DNA from: Cardinalis cardinalis
Lineage: Eukaryota; Chordata; Aves; Passeriformes; Cardinalidae
Direction: 5' to 3'
NCBI GenBank assembly: GCA_014549065.1
Contig: JACDOX010000027.1
Span: forward strand, 3,012,847-3,076,846
DNA: 64,000 nucleotides
The notes under the pieces are model-generated. The model was not told the origin of the DNA. It searched no databases and was given only the letters and a program-made list of their open reading frames with translations. Below are positions 36,501 through 48,700 of the stretch, piece after piece. A program made the translations under genes and the position numbers. Each line of letters begins with the position of its first letter. Within the stretch, counting starts at the first letter, position 1.

Positions 36501-38657
36501 TCCTCCTCACAGCTCTTTAAGCTACAGATTTTATGTTGTCAGGGCACTGAAGGCACCCACAGGCCTTGGTGGCCCTAACCACCCTCTTTTGCTTCCCTTC
36601 ACCCTTTCCCATCGCCCAGCCAGGACACCCAGCACCCACATTTGGGCCAGAGCTGCAATGGAGCTTGAGACTGGCACCACTGCAGCATCACTGGGGCAAG
36701 GGATGGAAATGGAGCACAGGGAGGCTGCTCAAGGTCAGTGAATCCTTCAAATGTGCTCATGGTCCTCACACATATCTTGCAGGTCTTGACAGCATGAACA
36801 CAATGATATGAAACTCATGGTGATGAAGAACTATGAGCCACCAGATCCACATGGCTTGTTCTGTTTTTAAAATAGCAAACTACTCATTCCTTATATTTTA
36901 GTACTGTCTGCTAATTACTGTGCCAAAAAGTAGTATTTCCTTAACTGCATCAAAATATTTTCTCTGATGCAACTTCAATTACCAAATCAAGAGCTCCACC
37001 ACAAAGCTTTATTCAGGCAGCAAATCCAAGCAAACTTCCATGTAGCTCTGTCTAAGAGGTGTTCAACTCCTTAGTGTCTACCAGGACTAATGAAATGCAC
37101 TATAGAAACTCTGAAGGGCTTATGTCAAGGAAGAAATTGGAAAGAAAAAACCAGTGAATTTATAAATCCTATCTAGTGGAATGGGTATAGATCTATGGAT
37201 TGGTAAATTGAGTTATCCCAAGCTAGATACACTTGACATTTANTTGCAAGTTTTCCTTTTACCTCTCAGTTTACGCTGAGTGGTGCTGAACAATAATCCT
37301 TTGTTCATGGTAAAGGTGGCCAATTCCTCCAGAGGAGAACAGATCCTGCCTAGCAGGGATCATATCAGCATTGCTCTGCTGCCCTACCAGGCCTGAGACT
37401 GACACAGCCACCTTCCTCGGGGGGGTAAAACAAAGCTCTCAGCTGCTGAATCTGCTTTAGGAGCTCTCCTGAAGACAACTGGATAGCTGGAGCAAATTTT
37501 CCTTCAAACTTGCAGGTGACAGAGCCTAGAGGCCGTCTCTGACAAACGCCAGCCACACTGGTTGTGCCTTTTGGGCTTTGCCTGCTTCTGACTCCTTCTT
37601 GTCCTCCACTCCTAGCAGCAATGGTGCAGCACGCCCGGATAAAGCTGTGGGAAAAGGCACGGAGGGAAGTGTGTTGGGAGTCGGAACTGCTTGGAAAGAA
37701 GAGGGATGGAAATGCTACATTGATCCCTCAGATAAGGACATTTGGCACGCAGCTCAATGACGGTAAGGAAGAGCATTCCTCTTCCAGGTTTTTACTCATC
37801 TCCAGCAGGCTGCAAGCCTTGTTTTGCCAGANCTGTGAGGTACAAGCTACAGTCACTTGAATGATCCAAAGAGGGGTTGGGAGAAGGCAAATAAAAAGCT
37901 GAGNTGTCAATTATAGACTTCTGAAAGAAAAATTCACATGTAGCTGTAAGGATCTGTTGCAGACCCTGATGTGGTGTAAGATGAGCTAAATTTGAACGTT
38001 ACATGTTTTCATTATTTTGGGGTTTTGGTTTTCTTGGATAATACTCTGCTTTATGCAAGGTGTTAGATCACTGCTTACCATTGACTACAACTACACCACC
38101 CACATATATCCTCCTTTCCACCATGAAAATTCCAGGTGTGACTTTAGGGCACCGTATTTGACCCAAACTGCCGTGCCCAGGCTGCCNCCAATCTGGGGGT
38201 GCTGGGTCTGCCTGCAGTCTGTCCAAACACTCCCAGAGCTGCACACAGGGAGTCATGCTGCAGTAGTTTCNACAGTTTGGGGACAATTTGTTGGGCTGGC
38301 AGAGCCCCTTTGTGCCCTGCATCGCAGCAGGTACGTGGCTCCAGCTGCCATGTGCACGTGTGGTATGAAGGGAATGTCTGCNAAGCGCTGGATTTGCTTT
38401 TTCCAGGCAGGCCTTGCTTGCATGGCAGAGCCACCAAAAGGGATTCAAGGCNTCCCAAAACACCTGGATTTCTTAGGTGCTTGCTGTGCAGCACTTCCCA
38501 GGCTGCCTACAGCGATTTTAGTGCAGTCATGAGGATCAGAGGGAGGTGCAGAGCAGACCCATGACACAGCCCTGGCTGGAAGAGCTGCTTGAGGCCACTT
38601 TGTGCACGAGCCGTGCCAGTGGGGTCACCCCAGAGTGCATTTGGGGGGAAAAACCCA
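33591..38657. other. Intergenic, single-copy
   Basis: About 5 kb of mixed composition. No transposon, RNA gene or splice-supported exon was recognised. A 171-codon plus-strand frame at 38017-38532 contains several Ns and has overlapping antisense frames, so it is not called. About 36840-37260 is AT-rich. Confidence 0.55.
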
Positions 38658-39258
38658 CAGCTAACAGGATCAGTGGAATACTGGGATGCATTAGGAAGAG
38701 CACTGCCAGCAGGTCAAAGGAGGTGATCCTGCCCATCTACCCAGCCCTGCTGAGGCCACATCTGGGGTGCTGTGTCCAGTTCTGGGCTCCTCAGCACAAG
38801 AGAGACAGGGAGCTCCTGGAGCAGGTCCAGTNGAGGGCAAGAAAGATGATGAAGGGACTGGAGCATCTCTCTTGTGAGGGAAGCCTGGGGGAGCTGGGCC
38901 TGTTCAGCCTTGAGAAGAGATGACTGAGAGATCTCATCACTGTCTATGCGTAAGTGAAGAGAGNGTGCCAAGAAGACAGAGGCAGGCTCTGCTTGGTGGT
39001 GCTGAGCAATAGGAAAAGAGGCAGTGGGGAGAAACTGATGNACAGGAAGCTCCACCTGAACATGAGAAAAAACTCCTTTACAGTGTGAGTGACCACACAC
39101 TGGAACAGTTTTCCCGAAGAGGAGACTGGGGAGTCTCCTTCACTAGAGATATTGAGAACCATTTGGACAAGATCCTGTGCCATGTGCTGTTTGAGCAGGG
39201 AGATCGGACCAGATCTACCACTGTAGTCCCTTCCAACTGGACCAGTTCTGCGGTTCTG
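38658..39258 (+). mobile_element. CR1 LINE 3' fragment upstream of the KPNA3 promoter
   Basis: Sense CR1 3' half: 'gggatgcattaggaagagca', 'ctgccagcaggtcaaaggag', 'ggccacatctggggtgctgt', 'gggagctcctggagcaggtc', 'gagctgggcctgttcagcct', 'acaggaagctccacctgaac', 'gggagatcggaccagatcta', ending at TGCGGTTCTG. The terminal blocks are standard CR1. It ends only about 30 bases before the CpG island begins and about 440 bases before the KPNA3 start codon, in the same orientation as KPNA3. Confidence 0.94.
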
Positions 39259-39371
39259 CCTGCCCAGCACCATCAGGCCCTCGGTTCTCCCGGAGCCCCG
39301 GAGCGCCCGGCGTCGAGCCGGCACCCCGCGGCCGGGCCGCCGCTCCACGCGCGGAGCCGCCGCCCGCCGAC

Positions 39372-39396
39372 ACTACACCCCCCAGAATGCCCCGCG
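39372..39396 (+). promoter_or_regulatory. ZNF143-type binding motif
   Basis: ACTACA, then C-rich, then CCCAGAATGC, then CCCGCG. This agrees with the long vertebrate ZNF143/SBS2 consensus (ACTACAATTCCCAGAATGC followed by GCG) except at the AATT spacer, which reads CCCC here. ZNF143 sites are frequent in TATA-less CpG promoters, often bidirectional. It lies about 305 bases upstream of the KPNA3 ATG. Confidence 0.8.
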
Positions 39397-39646
39397 AGGC
39401 GGGGGCGGGGCCAGACTGGCGAGGGGGCGGGGCCAGGGCCAAGAGACCGCGCCGCNATTGGACGGGGTCCGCCCGCCCTTCGCGTCACGTGCGCTCGCAC
39501 CGCCCGCTCTCCACCCCCTCCCCTTCTCCCAGTCACTCAGCAACGGCGCGCGCGCGCGGCAGCGGCCCCCCCTTCCCCCTCCCCGCCCGTTTTCCCCCCC
39601 GCGCGCTCGTCACGGAGCGCGTCCCGCTTCCCTCCGCCCCTCGCGC

Positions 39647-39700
39647 GAGCCGCCGCCGGGAGCCGCCGGAGCCGCCTCGCAGGAGCCGCCGGGAGCCGCC
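39647..39700 (+). repeat. KPNA3: GGAGCCGCC tandem units in KPNA3 5' UTR
   Basis: About four imperfect copies of a GAGCCGCCG / GGAGCCGCC unit immediately before the start codon; the last unit supplies the Kozak context GCCGCCATGG. It is strongly GC-rich and likely structured in RNA. It is open in the KPNA3 frame, but no in-frame upstream ATG exists, so it is read as 5' UTR. Confidence 0.85.
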
Positions 39701-39778
39701 ATGGCCGAGAACGCCGCAGCCACCGGCCTGGAGAGCCACCGCATCAAGAGCTTCAAGAACAAGGGCCGCGACGCGGAG
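39701..39778 (+). CDS. KPNA3: KPNA3 coding exon 1 (importin alpha-4 N-terminus)
   Basis: Twenty-six codons starting at an ideal Kozak ATG (GCCGCCATGG): MAENAAATGLESHRIKSFKN then KGRDAE, followed by the donor GTGCGT. HRIKSFKNKGRD is the start of the importin-beta-binding (IBB) domain, and the exon break after GRD-x-E is where I recall it in vertebrate KPNA3. MAEN and HRIKSFKN favour KPNA3 over the paralogue KPNA4 (MADNEKLDNQRLKNFKN). The protein is a cytosolic/nuclear adaptor that binds classical nuclear localisation signals through armadillo repeats and importin beta through the IBB. Compared with the human protein as I remember it, the linker after MAEN is about three residues longer and alanine-rich, and the residue before Glu is Ala instead of Val. 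Remaining exons continue to the right. Confidence 0.95.
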
Positions 39779-42700
39779 GTGCGTGTGTGGCCGGCGGGGC
39801 CCCGGCCGGGCCCGGCCTCCGCCGGCGGCCGCCAGAAGAGGGGCCGGACCGGGCTGGGCCGCGCTCGCGGCGGGAGGAGGCGGCGGGGGGAACGCCTGAG
39901 GGGTTTTTTTTCTTCGCCGTCATGCGGGCGGGCGCGGCCGGCGGGGGGCGGAGGCGGCGGCGGGGGAAGGGTTGGCGCGGCCGGGCCGCCCGCGGGCCCC
40001 TCCGCCCGGCTCGCCGGGGCCCGGGCAGGGCCGGCGGGATGCGGCACCTTCTCCTCCCGCGGCGCCCCCCGCTCCCAGCCCGGCGGCCTCCCCGTCTTGC
40101 CGCCTTCCCCGTGCCCGGGGCTCGGATGGGGCCTCGGACAATGGTGCCGGCTGCCTTTGTGCCGCCCCCCGGGGCGGTGGCGGCCCTTCCGCCGGGGCTC
40201 GGGGCTGCCCTGCCCTCGGCCCGCCGTGCCGCTGCCGCTCACGGAGGCCTGTGCTGGTGCCGGGGACCGCTCCCACGCTCTGGTGAGCCTGGTTACGGTG
40301 GGCTGTACTGGCCCGTTTTGTTCCTTGTCCTACCGTGTATCAACCCCTTTTTTCTTTTCAGTTTTTATATTTTGTTTTCAAATGCTGGTAGGCACATCAG
40401 TAATGGTTTGCTGGGCGTCTGCGTCTAAACGGAGAAGGAGTACGGTGCTCGGTAAGGCTAGTGGGGTAGTAGTTTACTCCCCCGAATTTGAGAGTTTCAG
40501 GGTTATTGGGAGCTTACTCCCCAGAGATGCTCCAGAGGTCTTCGAATCTGCGTGTCATTATTGGACACATCTTCAGTTCTACTCGCAATTGAAAGAGGAA
40601 ATCCCAAATCTCGTGTTTAAGTTTCTGTAATAGGAAAGGAAGGGGGAGGGAGCTCTGAAATCAGGCTAGGATTGAAATCGGCTTAGGATTCGCTAGAGTG
40701 AAAACCTAAATATGTGTCAGATTACTTTGACATCACCTGAGGGTGTTTTCCACGCTTCTGTCGATTTTATCACTTAACTTTTTAATCGGTAGACTGGAAT
40801 TTTAGTCCTCTGAAAGCACATTTTGTATTTTAGGAGAATTCACGCTTCTGCTGGTATTGTTTGGGTGNAGACAATTTTATGCAGGTCAGCCTTAGCAGCA
40901 GCAGTGTCTTTAAGATGACATTCACAGTGTAAAGTAATCTTTAATTTTTATTTAAGTCTGTAACAGTGAATCTTTCTTACAGAAAATCTTGCATGTAAGG
41001 AGTATGATAACTTCAACACTTCCGGCTAGCATTAGTAAATGTTAGAAAGTAACTAAAAATTGCCCATCCTTCTGTTTAGCAGTTGCTTCTCAGGGTAAGG
41101 AGGGGGCGTGGTGCATTTCTTTTTCTCCTTCTCATCCAGTGAGGCTCTTCCTGCTGCTCCTCATTCATTTTGTCCTTGTCTCATCTCTCCGTATTGGTTA
41201 CCGGCTTTGTTGCTGCTTTCTCAGTCACTGGCCTGAATCCATCAGAGCTCTAAACAGGGAAAGGTTAGGTATGTTCATGCCTAGTGTGAACTGATCTGTC
41301 ATCCACGCTTGCTTATATTATAGCATGCCCAAGACTGGGGGAGTTGAATGTCTGCCTCCATGGGGAGGAAGGCGGGAATGGATCGCTTCAGCTTTGCTGA
41401 GATTACTTCTGCCAGGCCAGCTAAGGTGGCTTAGCTCTCATTTCCCCCTGAAGGGGAGTAATTATTTTGGAGTAGTGTATTTGCTCTTATGGAGAAGCAT
41501 ATCCCTAGGGTGGACTTCCAGTGTGCTGAGTGATTCCCTTTCTGTGGCTGAGCCTAAGACTGGTGCAGAGCTCCAGTTATGGTAATGTGTTAAAACTGTC
41601 ATATCTGCTTTTGAAAAGGGTTAAAATCTAGGTAACATTTTTTTTGCACTAACAAGTAGATAAAATGCAGAGGTATTTTGAAGTTGTATACCCATGGAGA
41701 GATGCTAAAATGAAATTTAGGTTCATTTAAAGGACATTTAAAGATTGGAAATGTTTCCATGTCTTTCAAAACAGCTTAATTTGTATTAAATGTCTGAGAT
41801 TTTCTACTAAACCTCTTTTTTGACTCTTTTCTGATCCAGTTATTTTAAAGTTCATGTTAGAAATACCCTTCTGGAGTAAACTTTATCTAACTTAAGCCTC
41901 TAAAAGTAAAACGATGTAAATTAAGTTTAGAGTGGAGAATGAATGAGCACAGCAGAGCTATATAATTGCCATTAGTTGCTGTGCCTCTCTTGAGGAGCTG
42001 GTGCACAGACTGACCTGCTGATTGCACAGATTGTCTCTGTGTAGTGGAAGTTATTGGCTCTTCACAAATTGTTTGTTTTCTAAATCAAATATACCTAATT
42101 CCCAACTGTCAGCGANTAAATACACTTGGTTTGCTCCCTGTACTGCAATAAAGAGTTTGACATAGAGAACCTGCCTCCAATTTTCTGTGCTCAGCTTTGG
42201 AAGTCAGGAGGCATCAGTGCTTTCATTGGCATTGATCTACATCTTCTCGTTTTGTCAAATTCCACCAAAGAGAAATGAAGTATTTAGAATGATGGCATAA
42301 TAAATCGTGGTCTGATATCTAGATTATATTGTCTGGATAATTTAAAATATTCAAAGCTGTACAGTCTCAGCTTCAGTTTGAAAACAGTGGCATTTGAGTC
42401 ACCTTCTGCCTGGAAACAGTCATTGCCTTTGAACACATCAGGCTTGAATACATTCTTTAGTAATCTTCCTTTGACTGCTATTAAATACTTGAGAGTTACT
42501 ATTGATCCCCTCTGGGTACAGACTCTTCTGGCAGACCAAAATACTTACTCCTTTAATTTGTACTTAACTCATATTTTATTACTGGGTTTGCTGGGACATA
42601 TAATTCTCTTTGCTTTTTCTTAATGCNACTTTAAGGGAAACAAAAGATGAGTAAGTACTTTCGGGTTTTGCTCTGCAGCCCATGCAGCTTCTCATTGTGA

Positions 42701-45700
42701 TTTTCTAAGAGCAGAGGAACAGATCTGTTGAGCAGAAATAAAAGTTTCTGAATCTTTGACCTGTACAGGTTCATTCTCCATTTTCTAGTTTCAGGTTTGG
42801 GTGGAAGTTCCCTACGTCTTTGTTGTATTCCTCTTTTAGGGAGGTAAAGTTGTTGATACTGAACTGGAATTTTGATTTTGGGGTATTAATATTCAAAAAA
42901 ATATTTAGCCCTCAAAAGGGATAATAGCAGTGTCACATGCCACAAAGTAAGCGTTCTTCGCTTAATATGAGTTTCCGTTCTTTCTTTAATTAGTGAGATT
43001 TTTCTATTTTTATAGGTACTGACATGTGATTAGCAGCAGACAAAGTTAACCTCAACCTGCAGAACTGATGAATAGGGAGCCAAGACTCTCATGGCTTCAT
43101 CTGGACAAACAGCTGCCAGTTCTCTCCTCACTGTCTTCTGAATTCTGTGTTCTCCTGAGATGTGAAAGTGGTTTTTGAATTGTTACACATAAAATGAGAA
43201 GACTTTCCTGTGTTGATTATGGACATGAGTCTTAAGTCTCAGTGATGTTTTTTTCCCTAAATATCCAGCACTAATTATTCCAGTACAGTTGAGGCTTCAC
43301 AGGACAAAATTAAACAGTTGCAATCACTTAATTTGTGACACTCATTGTAACTGTGTTTATTTGTTTATATTGATATATAAGCTAGCCTAGCTGTTAGAAA
43401 ACCTAATATGAACCTTCTGATTTTTGCAGTTCTTCAGCTTCATTCTTTGCTTAGTAACATCCTTCCTAGCATTATTTACTCCTTCAATGTTTTGGATTAG
43501 AAGTGTTGCTTATTCTTTATTACAGTAGCAGGCACCCATTTGTTGACTCACAGTTCTGATGTTTAAGGTGGTAGATCAAACAATCAGCCCATTTCTTTCT
43601 GCCAGGATTAGTCAGCATCCCTGACTAAAACTGAGGAAAAAGTCTTGATGAGCAGAGGTATTATAATTTGTAGGGCTGTCTGCATGATTTGCTGATTTTT
43701 TTTTGTGTGTGATAGGATGAGATTGTGTGGTCATGAAATTTGCGAAGTGCACACTAAATTGAAACTATGTGCTCTCATTTAAAAGAAAACTAACCAAGGA
43801 GAGAAAGAAACCCAAAACCTAGAAGGGAGTTAACATGTTATAAACTGAATAACTTTACGTAAAAACACTTCAATGACTGGGATTAAAATTTCCTTTTTAT
43901 ATACTTATCATACCCCAGTCATAAGTCAAAAGAAGACAAGTCCTTGATCTTCTGTTGGTTGGGCTGTAAGCTTATCCTTCTGACATTGCTGAGGGCCATT
44001 TACCAGAAGGAAATGTAGCCACTCTGTCATCTTTCACGTACTCGTGCTCATATTTGATTTTTGGTTTCTGGAGTCCTGGTCACTGATATCTTNTTCCCAG
44101 TTACGGGCAGTTATGTGATTTTTAAATCTGTATCACCTTTGGGATCAGGAAGTTTGAAGGATACATTTTTATTCTGTACCTTCAGCATTCTCACCCCAAA
44201 TGAGGCAGAGAGAGAAAGTGGACTTAGCCCAGATCTCTGTCATCAGCTCTGGCAGATTCAGTGTATTTACTGCTCTTACATTGCTAACAGTGAGGTTCTA
44301 GTTTTTGAGGATGCTTGAATTCAGCCCCATTTTTCTGTCATGCTGCCATCATTTTTTTGTGAGCAGAGCAACATTGTTCTGGGGAGGCCAAATCGGTGCA
44401 GTCTCTGGGCATCTGGGGAAAGGTACAGGTTGGCTTAAAGCCCTATTCCTGTCAAGTGTCAAAGGCTTTTTGCAGTGGAGGCTCCATACCTGCACAGTGT
44501 TAGCNAATGGGTACACATGCTGCTGCCAGCTCATTTCTGGGTGCTGTTCTGTGCACTATGTAGAGTTTTTGNTGTCTCCCCATGTTCCCCTCCAAGGCTT
44601 CATGAAAGCAGTATGCGTCCTAGCAGTCCCAGAAATCCTGTTACTCCCAGCTACTTTGTACCAATGCAGTTTCTTTCAAAATTTCACAGTACAGATTGGT
44701 CAGCTCTCTGTGTTTCACTTGGACACAGGAAGGGATACCAGAAGGGAGTAGGGATTTAACAGCTAGTTTAGGTGGGTTTGAGGTACTGTGGACCTCCTGT
44801 AAGGTTCACTGGCTTGTTGAGTCTCAGTAGGTAAAGTGAAAACACAGGTGTCAGGTAACTTCCTGTTGGGAACTAGATGTAATACAAGATCTAGTACTCT
44901 CATGAAGAGTTTAACTCTAGCTGCTTCTTTATTACCCTTTAAACCCAATAGGTATAGTCTTGGGAGAACAAAAGTGTACATGTTTGTACCTTTGAAAGAA
45001 TTACATAGGTAGGAAGTAAGGTACAGATGTGGGAAGCCTCTTTAGTTGCCCTTGCTGCAGAATTTTCCAACCTTTAGTCTGCAAGTAAATAGTTCAACAC
45101 TGTGAAATGTTTGTGACTCTTGGCAGAAAGCAAACACCCGATAAGTCCATTTCGATGTACTGTGTAGTGTTTTCCGTGAGGTTCAAAATCAGTTGAATCC
45201 ATTGCATTTTAAAAGTTTTAAATACACAGATACATTAGGAAATCGTTGTTTATTTCCAAAATACCTGTGGAGAATGCAATTTGGAGATGGTATCTTGTGA
45301 TGAACATAATCTTCATAAGCTGATTGGGATCTGTGCTTGCTGTATTGAGGCCCAATTATTGCTGTTTGCTGTTGTGATACACCAAGCCTCTGGTAATCTT
45401 CCTGTAATTACAGAATTTGTTTTTCTTCATTTTTGTGTACTTCTAACTATATAGCAGTGGCACTGATATCTCTAAAGCTTCTTTTATGAAAGGATTGATT
45501 TTTAATTTGTAGAATATTGAAGTCTGGTTGCAGCTGGTAGCAGTGTAACAGGCTAGTTTTAAAGGGCTCTTTAACTATTTTTTACATAAGTTCTTTGAGG
45601 CCTTTATAATTGTACTGTTCCAGCACATATCTAAGCAGGATGTTTTGTCCTTTAAAACGGCATTATATGAAAAGACAGCAATTAGGAAGATGCAGCAACT

Positions 45701-48700
45701 NCAAGTAGCTGATCAGATTTGTATTTGTTTGGGATTAGAAGTGGAATGAGGCATCTAATTTATAACAGGCTAGAGGAGGTGATGAACTAGTAGATAATGG
45801 GTTGTGTCATCAAGTAGCAAAGACAAATTATCAACTGACCTGATTTGAAAAAGAAATCCAAAACCTGTATCTTTTCCAATAATAGAGTCTGTCAGTTGTT
45901 TCCAAAATACCTACTGTGGGAAACTCTGATACTGAATTGATGTTCCTGCTTACCAGTATAATAGCAGAAACTGGGCTTTGTATTCTATTTCACAGAATTT
46001 GATGTGGGTAGTCAAGAGCACTGGAATCTTTCAAAAAGTCCTGCATCAGAACTGTCTTCTGCCTTGGAGTGAACTAGTTGCAAAGCTCTTCATGTTTCTT
46101 TAATTTTCTGCTCCCTTAGCTTCCTGAGCCAGCCCTTCACATCTGGAGAAGACCAGTGGTGGCTCAAAGAGGTCAGTGTGAAGGGGAGAAGGTATATCTT
46201 GTCTAGTGGTATTTAACTGTTGGATTGTTATCCCTTCACAATCTGATTAACACCATTAAATCTGCTGGGGAGGCTCCTTGGCTCACCTGACACTTGTCTT
46301 CCTTCTCAGGCTAAGCAAATGTTGCAGTCAGCTTTGAACTTGATTTTGTGTGTATTTAAAAAGTACAGCAAGTACAAAATAGGAATATATAATGTACTAG
46401 TGTCTGCAGAACAGGAGACAAATTTGTATCTTNGTTCAAACACCTGTTACTGAATTACTCATTTCCCTCATACTCTGTCATGTCTCATCAGCTGAGGACC
46501 TCTTCTTGAGCATTTTTAACCTTTGTTATTGTCAGATTCAGTAACAGGTGGACTTTGGAGGTGGTGAGAGAGTGATTCTCAAAATCCATTGGAAAACCAG
46601 CTTCCTTTCAAGACTTCTAAGCCTTGATGGAGTTACGTTTTATTGAGCGTTCAAGCCCCACTGCGAACTTGCTGGTGTGGAACATAGAGCTTATCTGTGT
46701 GAGGAGAAGGTGGTCAGTCACACAGGGTGCTATTGTGGCGTGTGCTCAGGTTTTCAGAGGTGCAGTCGGGGATTCCTGACCAGGTACCGTGTCAGGTTTC
46801 AGGTTTGCAGTTCTTGGAGTGCCAGTCCTTGCCTTTGCTTAGTCAGCTACAGTGTAAGTCAGAAGGTTGATGAAATTCTGCAGAGTTGTGTCTTGCTGAG
46901 GTAACTGAAGTCACCCTAACAAGCAAATACTCTTCGCATGCAGCTTTTTGGCATCAGGGCCTCTCACTTCTTCTCATGCACATGTAATGTTAGGTGCAAA
47001 GTCAGTGGTAGTGATTTCTCTGCAATAAGAATCCAACTTTCAGCCAGATACCAGAGGCTTTCCACATCAGGAGAGGGTACTGAAATGAGAGCCCTGCTGC
47101 ATTCATCAGGATCCTGTTAACCCCTGTTTGCCAGGTGTGCAAGAAGAATCTAGTGTTCATAGCACTGATCAAACAGCACTGAGGAGCAACCTTCCAGACA
47201 AGAAGAGGCATTAAAGGAGCACTCACATGTGTAATGCNTGTGCTAGCATCTTTTTTTTTTAGTGGAAGGATGTATAAATTGGAATTTTAAGAAACTGAAG
47301 GAATCCTCAAGGAGAGCAGTATGATACCCAAAATGTTCAAGTAATGTAAGCACATTGATTCTATGTTTGTGTCACATTAAAAAGTGAGGTAGAAGCATCT
47401 AGAATTCAGGATACTGAAATGATTAAATCAAAAGGGCAGCTGACAAGGTTCATAAGATTGTGGGATGTTGCTAGAGTGTATTTTCTAATTCCTAGAGCTC
47501 CATCTTCTTCCTGCATTGTCAGCTGGGTTTGTTGTTTTCTCTTGCATTTGAGCAGAATGATCTCTTCATAGATTTAATTAGGCAGCTAGCACATGTTTAA
47601 TCTTTTTTTTTTGCCTTTTGATTATATCTTTCAAAAAACAGCAAAGAAAATCAGATTTCATTTGAGCANTGTAATAGTATACCAAAAAAGTCTGCTGTGG
47701 TTGAATATAGCCTAGCTCTCTAGGGACTTGATTTATGGGNTTTTTTTCATGGTACTCTGTGAATGTATGCAAATTGCGATTATTTTCCCATTTTATAGGT
47801 GGAATAACAAAGCTTTTTTCCCCACTTCACAGGGAGATGTTTATAAATATATAATGGATTCATAGAATGATAATCCCAGGTATTTGGTATTACAGTTGAA
47901 GACTGTTTAAGTANTTGAAAAAGGAGTGTCTTTATTGAAACACAGATTGCACAAGAAGGTATCTGACTAGTATTTAGCCTTGTATGTTTTCTTTTTTTTT
48001 TTTTTTCCTTCTAAGGGAAATTAGTATAAATATTTGGCACACTTAAGAATCTCTGGTCTTCTGGTGTTTGTCCCAGAAATCTGTGAAGTCTTTCTGACCA
48101 AACACTTAATTTTGTAATAAATTTCTTGAAAGGGGTTATCTACAATTTCTACAATCTACANTATAAGTTTTTACATTTGAAAGTATTTAAATCTTTATGT
48201 TGATCTGAAGATCAAAATTGTAGTCAGTTGTTTGCACCTAGTTACCGTGAAAGGTCCTAATTTTGCTTTGCTGCTTTGATGTCCTGTACACACGTGAATA
48301 TGGTATTTTGTCTGTGAAATACNGCATTAGGTGGTAGATTTGGTTTCTGGTAACATGTATTAGTAGAAAAATGAAGCTCTACCTGAGCTGATCTTCTAGA
48401 TTCATCTTCAGACTCTTCTAGTCTTCTNGACTGTGGAAGGGGAAAGGGCTTCCTTGTCTTTTGTGGAGGCAGTCGGGTTTTTCCTCCTGACTAGACAGGT
48501 CTGCTGCTTTCCCTGCTCAANAGGGATGGGAGGGATGCTTGCTTAGAAACTTTAGGAGAGGATAGAAGGGGTGTCATGTCTTAAGCAAGACCAAGGAGTT
48601 GTGTAGGTATTTCATTTGTTCTCCTTCAAGGACAGATTAAGCTTCTCTTTACAGGAAACTGTAAAGCATTTACTATCCTGCTCATGCGATTTAGCGAAAT

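Larger units (their letters stand above)
39290..40300 (+). promoter_or_regulatory. KPNA3: KPNA3 CpG-island promoter
   Basis: A dense GC and CpG stretch of about 1 kb spanning the region upstream of, through and beyond KPNA3 exon 1; GC content falls abruptly on both sides. Visible elements are a ZNF143-type motif (39372-39396), GC boxes GGGGCGGGGCC (39402-39412 and 39424-39434), an inverted CCAAT box ATTGG (39457-39461), a CACGTG E-box (39486-39491), a CG dinucleotide run (about 39545-39558) and GGAGCCGCC units in the 5' UTR (39647-39700). No TATA box is seen. This is the typical architecture of a broadly expressed housekeeping promoter. The transcription start cannot be fixed; about 39520-39640 is plausible. 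Confidence 0.92.

Noticed and set aside
38017..38532. 171-codon plus-strand frame before the CR1
   Set aside because: Contains multiple Ns, is open on the other strand as well, and shows no family resemblance.
39610..40276. Minus-strand frames of 210 and 118 codons in the CpG island
   Set aside because: Proline-, arginine- and glycine-rich low-complexity translation typical of antisense CpG-island sequence, with no domain or splice support.
39085..40630. Very long plus-strand open frames (447 and 390 codons) over the KPNA3 promoter and exon 1
   Set aside because: They arise from GC-rich, stop-poor CpG-island sequence. One runs through exon 1 in the KPNA3 frame but starts from a TTG at 39458, not an ATG, and reads past the splice donor into the intron. 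Only 39701-39778 is supported as coding.
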